Below, one piece after another: positions 46,601 to 54,900 of a stretch of DNA of 64,000 bases. Positions within the stretch are counted from its first letter, which is position 1. Each line of letters begins with the position of its first letter. The notes beneath the pieces are model-generated. The model had not been told where the DNA came from and searched no databases. It worked only from the letters and a program-made list of their open reading frames with translations. Both the position numbers and the translations under genes were made by a program. The stretch spans positions 1 to 64,000 of the forward strand of contig JAHBNG010000037.1 of assembly GCA_019217005.1 (NCBI GenBank). Reading direction: 5' to 3'. This DNA is from Chloroflexi bacterium TSY (lineage in GTDB: Bacteria > Chloroflexota > Anaerolineae > Caldilineales > Caldilineaceae).

Positions 46601-46914
46601 CTGCGGGGCTGGAGATCATCAATCCTGCGTTGGCTGTTTCGGAAAGTGTACCGTCTGATCCTAACGATGACCGCTTGCGTACTTGGTGGTGGTGGGGCAC
46701 CTGGTATGATCACCAGAACCTACGCGATGAGCGAGCAGAAGCTTTTGCGACCCTATTGTGGGATGGAGTCTATAACTATTCCTATGTTGCACGAGCAACC
46801 ACACCTGGCGAATTTGTTGTGCCACCCACCAAAGCAGAGGAGATGTATTCGCCAGAAGTCTTTGGACGAAGTACAGGTGATCGGGTTGTAATTGGAGAGC
46901 TCCAACAAGACTAG
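40648..46914 (+). CDS. Bacterial alpha-2-macroglobulin-family protein, secreted
   Basis: A 2088-residue protein. It starts with a basic stretch and a Sec-type signal (KRIATLSSLFLTAALLLSQVLPAATYA, cleavage near residue 38). It has no obvious lipobox cysteine, unlike the enterobacterial lipoprotein forms. Tandem macroglobulin beta domains follow (Ig-like repeats around 140-600), then the MG/bait-region zone (WHVFDDRQMYRPGEEVHIKGWVR; YSVFD-type). Next is the thioester motif CSEQ at residues 1582-1585 in YPYECSEQLASRIM, inside the alpha-helical thioester domain (YPVWTRGRESLPYYSIFVTHAL, QENAFILLAL). The C-terminal receptor-like domain ends RSTGDRVVIGELQQD. Such proteins trap proteases at the cell surface. 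AGGAG precedes the ATG. No PBP1C gene is adjacent. Confidence 0.92.
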   Translation: MRTQRNRFLFKKRIATLSSLFLTAALLLSQVLPAATYAESINRQSNKDPLETGRNRVNPSQFLPFDDNEGQEDGLLIRLSEGAEQPDEFVRPPLATSQSLSEDEIQQIIARLPDLEMDTTDVQEFRLPEALLPPPRTGETIDETFPPTQGGDSAPPETEAALDVLRYAPVGEVPIAPFVNVTFNQPMVALATLQQLDAQEVPIKITPELPGVWKWLGTRTLSFEHRSDEFDRLPMATEYTVEIPAGTQSATGSTLQQAVTWSFRTPPPVVQSFSPNYSPQPLDPLFFVGFDQRIDPEAVLESIDVTAAGERYGIRLANEDEITQDEQINRLSQNAPEGRWLAFRTQQKLPTNTTVTINIGPNTPSAEGPLTTDKPQSYSFQTYAPLRIQEHRCGYGGDCPPFAPFIITFNNPLDAEAFEDSQVRIEPEIPGVGINVFGNTIQGQGATSGRTTYSVTIDSALRDQFGQTLGQDEALTFSVGPAPQLLTGPSEAYITLDPSANPAVFTVYSINYEQLNYRAYAVTPEDWSAYLDFRRTYYDQQNNLTPPGREVDSQIIMVQSQPDELTETTIDLSAAIAGATENSTNDQVPFSTAQLIVIVEPAGSTVRNRTPSPIQTWVQVTQIGLDAFVDHSEMVVWTSALSDGTPLREVELTLLPSRQQAVTGSDGTATLGLTTREERVLIARHGNDTAFLPENPYFDGGGWRSHPPQDELRWHVFDDRQMYRPGEEVHIKGWVRHIGGTQEGDVGLFVGAESLTYRVIGSQGNEVTTGEAEVNAVGGFNIAFELPENANLGFANVQFSIVGGSPNLVTNLNSREYWHSLQIQEFRRPEFEVTAGNETTGPYFLGDEAVVFVNAAYFSGGPLPNAETFWTVQSSPTNYTPPGWRDYVFGIWTPWWFFDPYDRGSGRVESFNSRTDATGNHYLRMEFEENENANNDVTRPYSIMADATIMDVNRQAWSASTSLMVHPADLYVGIRSERTFVQRGEPLEIEAIATDLDGKAIGGRTIVIQAARLEWKVTNGRWQEEEAEVQECTRTSTAFPETEPTTCEFTTEQGGRYRITATVEDEMGRKNQSQFVRWVSGGKRPPARKVEQEEVTLIPDKQEYAPGDVAELLVQSPFAPAEGLLTVTRNGILYTERFEMSSESTVLRVPIEDAHVPNLHVQVDLVGAAPRLDADGQAVDDLPARPAYATGSLTLDIPPVSRTLALDVAPQESALEPGGSTTVALVLTDADGDPVADAELAVVVVDEAILALTNYQLTDPLTIFYGTRPSMLRSFYSRASIVLANPALLAEQAEQAEAQTKGLTMRSANIDQMAAPTAAPAMEMDAESGVMAFSLAADEASADDGSAAQAPIAVRSNFNPLALFAPEVRTDEDGMATVEIDLPDNLTRYRIMVVAVAGENHFGTGEANLTARLPLMVRPSAPRFLNFGDSFELPVVLQNQTEQDLEVDVVVQATNIDLTQNENTGDDAIETDGQRITIPANDRVEVRFPATTLSAGTARFQFAATSGSHADAQTVDLPVYTPATTEAFATYGVIDDGAVVQPILQPEDVFPQFGALEIDTSSTALQALTDALLYLTTYPYECSEQLASRIMAISTLRDVLTAFEAEGLPSPEEMERTVERDVERLEGLQNPDGGYPVWTRGRESLPYYSIFVTHALKVAQDKGFPVPDRQLIRALEYLRNIERYYPYWYGQQTRWSLSAYAIYVRSLINDVDTLKARTLFEEAGIDGMPMEGLAWLLQVLGGDAGSQQMADEIQRHFQNRAVETAGAANFTTSYGDDEWVMLHSNRRTDGVILDALIIDEPESDLIPKVVNGLLAHRTRGRWRNTQENAFILLALDRYFNTFEAQTPDFVANIWLGEQYVGGHQFVGRTTDRRSTDVPMAFLIGGEPESDNADNGNVQDLILSKEGDGRLYYRLGLRYAPTDLNLPPEDRGFVVQRSYEAVDDPDDVSQDEDGTWHIRTGARVRVRLTMVADSRRYHVALVDPLPAGLEIINPALAVSESVPSDPNDDRLRTWWWWGTWYDHQNLRDERAEAFATLLWDGVYNYSYVARATTPGEFVVPPTKAEEMYSPEVFGRSTGDRVVIGELQQD

Positions 46915-47671
46915 CCCAAGACGGTATATTCAATCTTGCCTTCAGCCCCAGCCCCTCTTCAAATTTTGGAGAGGGGACAAAATCGTTGTCATCGAAGTGA
47001 GTGGAAGAATCCAACTCACTTCGATGGTGGGTTTTCCCCCAAACCGAATTGCTCCCTACCCATGCGCAGCATTGTGTATCTCCTCAAAAAGTGCTAGACT
47101 CAGTAGATCCAAATTTCAGGTTTTGAGAGAGAATTCTGGCTAAACAGTTGACATAAATACAAATTTGCCGGTCGATATCTAGTTTTTGCGTTAGATTTGG
47201 GCGATTTTCAGATATGAAATAGGTTGTTTTCTGTAACCGAAATCTGAATAAATGACTCCAAAATCCCTGCAATCTCGACTGAAAATCGCCAAAAACGCCA
47301 AATTTGGATCTCTGAGACTTTATATACATCTTACTTTTTCACTCATTAATCAGCATATACCGCACTCGTTCATAACTTTCACGTAAATTCGTCTGTTCTA
47401 CCAGACTGAAAGTGGTCAAATTTATATGAAAGTATGGCAGTGTTCAGTATAATCAACCTTTGAATGGGCGATTTGCTCGTTCGAGCAATGGCTGGGACAA
47501 GGCAGATTGATCATGAATCTTTTGGCTCATCTACCAGAAATATGCATAATCGAGTCTTCCTTCGGCTTGCGAGCAGTCGTTTGCATAGATTTAGTCGCTG
47601 AGTGTTATCTGTTTCATCCCAATCATTGAACATGAAGGATCATAGATTCCATACACAAGAAGGAGAAACCA
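46915..47671. other. Intergenic region carrying MITE-B copy 2
   Basis: No gene is recognised. A C-rich/G-rich inverted stretch (CCCCTCTTCAAA...TTTGGAGAGGGG) lies at 46950-46977 and could be a terminator of the upstream gene. MITE-B copy 2 is at 47101-47314; 47315-47671 holds nothing clear. Confidence 0.5.
47101..47314. mobile_element. MITE-B, copy 2 (~214 bp)
   Basis: Inverted ends CAGTAGATCCAAATTT and AAATTTGGATCTCTG (one base shorter than copy 1), flanked by AGACT on both sides (47096-47100, 47315-47319). The body matches copy 1 read in reverse. Confidence 0.88.
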
Positions 47672-48251
47672 ATGGCTTCGATCGTAAAACAGAACTTGGA
47701 GATCATCCCAAACGACGAAAAGCGTATCGCACAGGTGAATGTAAAGTGTGAGGTCCACTTCACTGATCAAGAGATGGAGACAATGTTGCAAAACCCCGCA
47801 CGCACCTACTTCACTCTCTTCTGCTGGCTGATGGGTAAAGACTTTGGCAAAGTGGGCCCGATCGATACCGATGACTGGATCTTTTCGTTTGAAGCTAAGA
47901 CTTTTTCGGACGATGATCCAACCCAAGTTGAGGAAGTTTTGTTCTCAGCTGACGGGGTGGTTCATTTTAGGCGGACAATTAGGTTTACATTTTTGCAAAG
48001 AGAAAAGATGTTTATATTTTCTACTTTGAGCCATGCTCAGGCAGAAAATGACCTCATATAGATTTTTATCTATGTATCAAAAGTGTAAACCTAATTCTGA
48101 ACCACCCCCAGCTGACTTAAGCTATAGCCTGCTCAATGAAGACGTTCTGGGTACAGACGAAATTTTCGCTGAGCTAATGCTCACTGGCTGGCGACCATTC
48201 AATAGCAAAGAACGAGCCACGACGGGTATCGTCGAGTACGAATTTGGGTAA
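47672..48251 (+). pseudogene. Hypothetical gene interrupted by MITE-A
   Basis: AAGGAG precedes the ATG. The first part reads MASIVKQNLEIIPNDEKRIA... to EEVLFSAD; MITE-A (155 bp) follows; the second part continues LSYSLLNEDVLGTDEIFAEL to VEYEFG. Without the element and one target copy, the gene is exactly 139 codons (138 residues). I recognise no domain: it is an acidic, soluble-looking protein with an aromatic core (TYFTLFCWLMGKDFG). The interrupted form would make 129 residues with an element-derived tail. Confidence 0.75.
47954..48108 (+). mobile_element. MITE-A, copy 2 (155 bp)
   Basis: The same length and ends as the copy at 26619, flanked by CAGCTGAC at 47946-47953 and 48109-48116. It shares two internal variants (CTACTTTG, TTTTTATCT) with the copy at 51362. 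Confidence 0.95.
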
Positions 48252-48301
48252 AGCAACCATCAACCAGCTACCCATCATTGTGAACTCAAAACCTACCTCA
48301 A

Positions 48302-49312
48302 ATGAACAACCCACCAGATTCTTCTGTTCGTGTCGAAGAAGCACGTCTACTCAAATTTGCCATTACGTGCTTTGAGAAAGTTGGCTTATCTCACGCTCAT
48401 GCCGAGTTGATTAGTCGCTTGTTGGTCAACTCGGACCTGCGTGGCGTGCGCAGCCATGGAACTCGAGCGGCCAATGGATATTGTATTTCGTTTGCTGAGG
48501 GCACATTGAACCCCCAGCCAGAGATAAAGCTGGTGCATGAAACACCCACTGCTGTTGTCTTAGAGGGAGATGGGACTTTGGGCTATCTTCCGATGGTGCA
48601 AGCCACGGAACACGCCATTGCCAAAGCGAAAGAAGTGGGGATGGGGATGGGGCTTGTACGCTATATTGGGCATTACGGGTCAGCTGGTCACTATGCACGT
48701 ATGTGCATGGAGGCTGGTTGTATCGGCTTTTCCGTGCAAGGCTACCGTGATCAAGGTAGGGTGGAAACCGATGGTGGTGGTCCAAATCCAGATGCCCAAC
48801 TTGGCTACTTTGGAAACCCACCCATCTGCTTTGCCATTCCGGGGGGTGAATCTCCACCCATGGTCATGGATGCAGCTACCTGTATTCTAGCTGATTATCA
48901 GCGTGGCCCGGAATTTGACGCGTTGCTCTCTATGATTCCAGCGGCCTTTTTCAAGAGCATCGGTTATGGGGCCGTTGCAACACACCTAGGTGGTGCATTG
49001 ACAGGCTTTACCCTCTCCGACGAGTCACGTATCCGTTGGCCAGCGGCAAGGCACGGCGGCATGGTACTAGCAATCGATATAGGCAGCGTTGTGCCTGAAG
49101 ATATTTTCCATTCCGAGGTAGATCGCATGGCACAAGATATCCACGATTGCTATCAACCGATGCCGGGAACTGACAGCCCTGTGTTGCCTGGTGCAATAGA
49201 AGAGGAGCGGATGGCCTATCATCGGCACGATGGCATTCGCTATGGTGAGATGGAACAAAAGGCAGCACAAGCGATGAGTGAGCGCCTTGATGTGCCGCCG
49301 CCCTGGAATTAG
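48302..49312 (+). CDS. Malate/L-lactate dehydrogenase (Ldh2)-family oxidoreductase
   Basis: A 336-residue Ldh2/YlbC-type NAD(P)-dependent dehydrogenase: ARLLKFAITCFEKVGLSHAHAELISRLLVNSDLRGVRSHGTRAANGY (conserved His in the substrate region), then VRYIGHYGSAGHYARMCMEAGCIGFSVQG and GYFGNPPICFAIPGGESPPMVMDAAT. The C-terminal GGMVLAIDIGSVVPEDIFHSEVDRMAQDI is also typical. The family oxidises 2-hydroxyacids such as malate, ureidoglycolate or sulfolactate; the substrate is not clear. This is not LarA, so it is not functionally tied to the lar genes downstream. The start lacks a clear ribosome-binding site. Confidence 0.88.
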   Translation: MNNPPDSSVRVEEARLLKFAITCFEKVGLSHAHAELISRLLVNSDLRGVRSHGTRAANGYCISFAEGTLNPQPEIKLVHETPTAVVLEGDGTLGYLPMVQATEHAIAKAKEVGMGMGLVRYIGHYGSAGHYARMCMEAGCIGFSVQGYRDQGRVETDGGGPNPDAQLGYFGNPPICFAIPGGESPPMVMDAATCILADYQRGPEFDALLSMIPAAFFKSIGYGAVATHLGGALTGFTLSDESRIRWPAARHGGMVLAIDIGSVVPEDIFHSEVDRMAQDIHDCYQPMPGTDSPVLPGAIEEERMAYHRHDGIRYGEMEQKAAQAMSERLDVPPPWN

Positions 49313-49353
49313 GGGATGAGTGGTGAGCCTCTAGTTCTGTTCTTACTATCTCC

Positions 49354-50178
49354 CTAGCCTAGTCCATGCGTCTGATAATTGTAGACATCATTGATGCTGC
49401 TGACCAGATCGTTTAAGCGATTGACTTGCTCTTGAATATCGTTTTGGAGACGCTCTGCTCGACCACTCCCCACATCCTGAGCATCGACCAACTGGATTTG
49501 GCTGTAGATTGTTGCAAGCGCTGTGACGCTCTGATCAAGTTGCAGTTCGGCTTGCTTCATCCGTGCATCTAGTGCACGGAGCGATTCCCACTGCTTGACC
49601 TTGCTGTCAATCACTTCGTCTAACTGATTCTGAACAATCTCGTTCGTCTCTAGCTTACGCCGTGCAGTAAATTTCTGTACATCTTGAGGCAGCGCCTGAC
49701 GTTCGCTCGACAAAAGGTCGTCTTTGCGGTATGCATCTAACCGCAGGGCGAGTTGATAGACATTCGTGATCCAATCATTGACTTTGTCTGCTGTATTTTC
49801 CAGCCGGTCTCGCATGATCCCTTTATTCTGTTCGCGAATTTTTTGGTCGATGCGTCGCTGGTATTCCAATGCGGACTGCACTTCGCTCCGAAGTTCCCGA
49901 TCTCGAATCGTACGCAGATTGAACTGCCCTTGAAATGTGTCAAGCAGGACCTGAGCGTTGTTTTCTTGGTCGGTCAAACTGGTGTAAACAATGGCCCCCA
50001 GCCCAATCAGTCCAAGAAGAGGCCATCCCCAAATAGGCCACCAGGGAAAAGGTTTCCGCAACAAAAACGTCAGAATAATGGTCAGTGCAATAATGATCGC
50101 ACTCTCCCAGCGGAAGATAGCATATTGGATCAGTTCGCTCGTGGCTTTTTTCTGTAGTTCAGAACGGTTAGAGGACAT
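49354..50178 (-). CDS. Hypothetical membrane-anchored coiled-coil protein
   Basis: A 274-residue protein. Two hydrophobic segments near the N terminus (about residues 26-42 and 48-66, separated by RKPFPWWPIWG) are followed by a long charged helical region with heptad-like Leu/Ile spacing (about 85-265). It lies 320 bp downstream of pspA on the same strand. A membrane-anchored partner of the PspA envelope-protection system would fit its shape and position, but there is no homology I can point to. Confidence 0.7.
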   Translation of the reverse strand: MSSNRSELQKKATSELIQYAIFRWESAIIIALTIILTFLLRKPFPWWPIWGWPLLGLIGLGAIVYTSLTDQENNAQVLLDTFQGQFNLRTIRDRELRSEVQSALEYQRRIDQKIREQNKGIMRDRLENTADKVNDWITNVYQLALRLDAYRKDDLLSSERQALPQDVQKFTARRKLETNEIVQNQLDEVIDSKVKQWESLRALDARMKQAELQLDQSVTALATIYSQIQLVDAQDVGSGRAERLQNDIQEQVNRLNDLVSSINDVYNYQTHGLG

Positions 50179-50499
50179 ATTTGGGATATCAGGTTGATTT
50201 AGCGTATATACGATTGGGTCTACTGAAACTAGATTGGATCCATTGATACGTGTTACGTATTGCGTGGTACCGGACTTGGAATAGAATAGATAACAAGCAA
50301 TTACCTGATGCTTGTTATCTACAACTATCGAACAGTATTACGTTGAGCCGATTGCGTTATCAGCAATACGTTCAAGGCGTCTACCCGCTCATGCAATACG
50401 CAACACAAAGATCTACGCTCATCAGACGAAAGTCTGCAAAGCCGTAAAATTTAGGCAATGCGACGCCGATTTGCACGCTTTTCATAGATGAGCCAAAAT
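50179..50499. other. Intergenic region with a perfect hairpin (50288-50320)
   Basis: AGATAACAAGCA/TGCTTGTTATCT are perfect 12-bp arms with a 9-base loop. The string TACGTATTGCGTGGTACC near 50258 recurs in related forms at 4609-4626 and 55749-55766, so it is part of a dispersed repeat. No gene seen. Confidence 0.5.
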
Positions 50500-51177
50500 C
50501 TATTTCTGTTCGAGTCTCTTGCGTCGTTCGGCGAGTTGAGTATCCAGAATGCTGCGCTCAAGAACTTCGTCCATCTGCTGGTCGAGGCTAGAAGCCCGCA
50601 TTTCGCTGGCTGTCGTTGCTTTGTCCAAGCGAGCATAGATGCTTTCGGCAATCCCACTGATATCGCTGTCGCCAGAACCCATGAGATCATCCAGGCTCTT
50701 CATGGCCTTGACCGTGGTCTCCTTACTCTTGGCCAGTTCGAGCAGTGAATCCAATTCCTCACGTTCTTGCTTCATTGTGGCCAGGCGAGCTTCAAGCTTC
50801 ACCTTCGCATCGAGCAATTTCTGGAACTCTTCTTCCTGCCGCGCAACCTGCTCTTGATAAGTCTCAAGTAGACGGGCGTTACTATTGTAGCGACTTTGTG
50901 CCGCCGCAGCCGCAGCATCAGCACCCTCTGTCAAAAAGGCATCGATAGCTCTATCGAGTTCGGTACTCTTTTGGGAGAGTTCATTCACTTTTCGCTGAAT
51001 GGTTTTGACTTCTCCACCAACTGTGGCGGCGGCGTCTTCTAGATCGCCTAGATTGGTTTCAACCTGGCGAATATACTGGTCGATGACAGCGGGACTGTTG
51101 CTTTTCAACGCCTGATCCATCATATAGTGCAGATTAGCGGAAATCAAAGTTGATACCTTTTCTAAGAGAGATGCCAT
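50500..51177 (-). CDS. pspA: PspA/IM30-family membrane-stress protein
   Basis: A 225-residue all-helical protein with PspA/Vipp1 features. An amphipathic N-terminal helix (ASLLEKVSTLISANLHYMMDQA) is followed by PAVIDQYIRQVETNLGDLEDAAATV, long coiled coils (residues ~55-170) and a C-terminal SSLDQQMDEVLERSILDTQLAERRKRLEQ. Such proteins assemble on the inner membrane under envelope stress. GGAGG lies upstream of the ATG. The downstream membrane coiled-coil gene is a likely partner. No PspF-type sigma-54 enhancer signals are seen. Confidence 0.88.
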   Translation of the reverse strand: MASLLEKVSTLISANLHYMMDQALKSNSPAVIDQYIRQVETNLGDLEDAAATVGGEVKTIQRKVNELSQKSTELDRAIDAFLTEGADAAAAAAQSRYNSNARLLETYQEQVARQEEEFQKLLDAKVKLEARLATMKQEREELDSLLELAKSKETTVKAMKSLDDLMGSGDSDISGIAESIYARLDKATTASEMRASSLDQQMDEVLERSILDTQLAERRKRLEQK

Positions 51178-51361
51178 GTCTATTTATCCTCCGATATTAG
51201 ATATGATTGTGAAAGTAGTATAGTTGACTACCGATGTACGTTTCTTATACTATGTTTGTGATGAGAACAGGTTTCGCCGCAATTCTAGCCGGATCAAGAA
51301 AACACCTGCTCTCATATAGAGCTTAATGGTTGTGCTTTCGGTGATTAGTATATCGTATTAT

Positions 51362-51516
51362 GGGGTGGTTCATTTTAGGCGGACAATTAGGTTTACATTT
51401 TTGCAAAGAGAAAAGATGTTTATATTTTCTACTTTGAGCCATGCTCAGGCAGAAAATGACCTCATATAGATTTTTATCTATGTATCAAAAGTGTAAACCT
51501 AATTCTGAACCACCCC
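51362..51516 (+). mobile_element. MITE-A, copy 3 (155 bp)
   Basis: Intergenic copy flanked by the perfect duplication CGTATTAT (51354-51361, 51517-51524). Confidence 0.95.
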
Positions 51517-51720
51517 CGTATTATACAACAAAAACATGACGTTATGCTGACGAGCTTCCCAAAAAATGGTAATCCAGCAGACAAGTAGCTGACATGCTCC
51601 AAATTATTGATTATACAGAGAGCCATAGGCAATCATTAAAACTGATCGTTAACCATTGATGGGTTGGGATGATTCATTCCAGTCAGAGAAATACGTTGAC
51701 ACATTTTCATATGGAGTAGA

Positions 51721-51871
51721 CATTCTCGATTACACGCAGTAGACATAATCCTGCATTTCTCAGTCAAAACAGACTCGAGCGTGCCAAATGGTCCGAGATT
51801 CTCTACTGCGTCTTTTTTCGCCATTTGAACGCTCTACCTCTGAGAAATCCTACTGCGTGTAATCTCGAATG
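51721..51871. repeat. 151-bp degraded palindromic element
   Basis: CATTCTCGATTACACGCAGTAG at the left pairs with the right end CTACTGCGTGTAATCTCGAATG with two mismatches, and TTTCTCAG pairs with CTGAGAAA further in. This looks like an old MITE. The surrounding 51178-51962 contains MITE-A copy 3 and no gene. Confidence 0.6.
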
Positions 51872-51962
51872 CCGATCACAGCGAGTACAAGCCGCATTAG
51901 AGAACGCTCTCTCCTCATCATGTTTGTCAACCTATTTTTGAACCATCCCGATGGGTTGACGT

Positions 51963-54900
51963 TTAACCAGCTTCTTTCTCCAACTCGACTGAAACAATCT
52001 CTACAATCTGCTCCGCCTCTTCCGACAGACCGCTATTGGCAAAGCCTACAATCTTATTCAGCGCATCAATACTCTTGGGTCCAGTACGAGCAATCTCTTT
52101 CAAGATATTGTTAGATGCCACATGATAAGGTTTGCTTCCTTGCGTCACGGCTCGTTTTTGGCGAATCTCCTGCATCTTCATATAAATACGACGCTCTGCT
52201 CGGGGTGAAACCGCCGCGCTGTTGGCCTGCATCTTCTGTTGAATCTTATTGGCTGTTTCGGTTTGTGCTGTGCGTTGAGCATTTAACAACTTATCATCCC
52301 CGTCGTTCGCCGGGTTCAAATTGACCAGATCCAGAATCTGTGGACCATAACCCTCCAGTCTTTGAGCACCCATCCCAGGTAATGTACCCAACTCCTCCAA
52401 CGACTGTGGTCGCATTTCTGCCACACGTAACATCAACTCGTTACTCATAATGACATAAGGGGGTTGTCCCATCTGTGCTGCAGTCCGACGCCGCCACAGC
52501 CAAAGCGCTTTCTGCAATGCTGTGTACTTGTCCCCTTCTGCCGGTAATCCCTCCTCATCCCTCTCTTCATCCGAAGATGGCAGGGCATCTCCAAACTGAG
52601 CCAACTCTGGATTTTCTTCCAACCAGACCTCGGCCTGTGCACGTCCCCGCACAGTAGCGGACAAGACCGGATAGCCTTGTCGTTCATACTGGCGGAGACG
52701 ATTGTCTTCCATCAAGCTGTCAATATAATTCATGATCATGCCCTCACCCAGACCTTTGAGTCGTCCGTGATGACGTGCTTGATTGGGGGGCACTGGGGAA
52801 CGTAGGCTGCCAGTGAGAATACGTGCCAGGCCGCTGCGTCCGACAGGTTTGGGCAAACTTATGAGACAATCTAGAATCATTGGTTCAATATCGGCATCAT
52901 CCGGTAGAGGTACAACGCTCTCTGATGGAACCGGGATGTCTGGTTTTTTGCCTGTGCAATTATCACAAACATCACATTTGAGACGTGGCGGGCTACCAAA
53001 ATGGGCGCTAATATAGCCATGTCGACATGTTTCGGCCGTTGCGTACCCGACAATGTCATCGATTCGGCGCTGCCCCATTGCTGCCGATTGAGCCAAAAGT
53101 CGTTCCAGTCGTTCGCGTATCGAAACAGCACTGTTAAAATGGGTCTGAGGCGTTAATTCGATTACCATCACACGACGACTACCTTTGACTTCCATATAGC
53201 CTTCGGCCTGCCAATCGAGCAGATGACGTTCAGTTTCATAAATTTCCCAACCCATAAACTCAGCAAGGTCGCTTGTTTGGAAGTTTGCACTCTGCCCTGG
53301 TTTGAGCGCCAGCCCCTTTAATAGATGCACCAATTGCTCGTTTTTGCGCACAGACGCGGGAAGTTTGCGCGGAAGGCGGATTTCCAATTCTCTAGGCATG
53401 TCAAAGTCGCGACTCAGCAAATCAGCACGCTCTAGCGTACTCACTGCAACGCGCATCGTCGTTTCATCTGTACTGACCACTTGCTGAAGGCGCCGGGGAT
53501 CAACAGGCCCAACTACAGGCTCACGTAAATCCAACTGATCTAAGCTAAACCCATGGACCAATAGTTCCAATCCGCTCTCTAAATCGCTATTTTCGAATCT
53601 GCTCTGGCCTTTTGCATCAGGTTCGCTGTTACTTTGACTCTGACCATTTGCGCCACTGCCAACAGGTACATCCTGTTCGCTAATCGTCTGTTCTTGCTTG
53701 ACGCCCAATTGCATTGCAATGGCTGCATAGACTTTCTCTAAAAATTCGACTGTAAAGATATCAGATTTTGCCCACCGCCGAAGATTTGCCCAATCATTAT
53801 TGCTATAAAAAAGAACACCCTCGCTTGGTACTCCATCACGACCGGCACGCCCCACTTCCTGGTAGTAGGCCGCAAGGCTACGCGACGGATGAAAATGGAC
53901 AATAAAGCGAATATCAGCTTTGTCGATCCCCATACCAAAGGCAACAGTTGCCACGACCACGCGTGTTTGGTCGGTCATGAAACGATCTTGGACAGCGCCG
54001 CGGTCAGACAGGCCCGCATGATAGGCTTCTGCAACGACACCGGCCGACCGCAATGCATGGGCCAAGCCTTCACTTTTGGCACGGCTGTTTACATAAACAA
54101 TGCCGCTCCCTTCTTGTTCCGACACAAACTTGAGGAGAGCAGCCATCTTTTCGTCATCACTATGAAAACGTAGCGATGATAAATGCAGATTGTCGCGAAA
54201 GATGTCGAGTGCCATGACAGTGGGCCGCCCAGAAGAAGCTTGCTTTGCACCGGCTTGTACCGAATCTGATTCTTCATCTTGAGCATCATCCTGGCCTACC
54301 TGAATGTAATCAACAATCTCATCGCGGACTGCAGGAGGGGCTGTTGCTGTCATTGCCAGAGCCGTTGGGTTGCCCAACTCCAGCCGTGCCGCTTGAATAA
54401 AGAGATAATCAGGACGGAAATCGTGGCCCCAGAGGCTGACACAGTGAGCCTCATCCACCACAAACAGATCTAATCCAGCCGAGCGCAAAGCCCGCAAAAA
54501 TGACCGCTGACGCAACCGCTCTGGAGCAGCATAGATAAGCTTGTATTTTCCGTTCGCAATCCCCTGCATGCGTTCGGTTAGTTCAGATTCCTCCAGAGTG
54601 CTATTAATAAAGGTTGCCTGGTTGCGTGCGGCAGCGGGCAAGCTTTCGACCTGATCCTTCATGAGTGCAATCAATGGACTAATCACAAGGGTTGCTCTAG
54701 GAAGCGCCAAAGCCGGCAACTGATAGCAAAGTGATTTCCCTGCCCCTGTTGGCATCACAGCCAGTATAGATTCGCCGCGCAAAATGGCAGCGATCGTCTC
54801 TGTCTGTCCGGCTCGCAGCTTCATGAATCCAAAATGACGAACTGCCTCCAGTTGGATTTTGCGCACTTCCTTTCGATCGACGTGAATCGATTCAGGACCT

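Noticed and set aside
48302..49312. LarA (lactate racemase) partner of the lar genes
   Set aside because: The sequence is of the Ldh2/malate dehydrogenase type, not LarA, and lies 8 kb away in another transcription unit.
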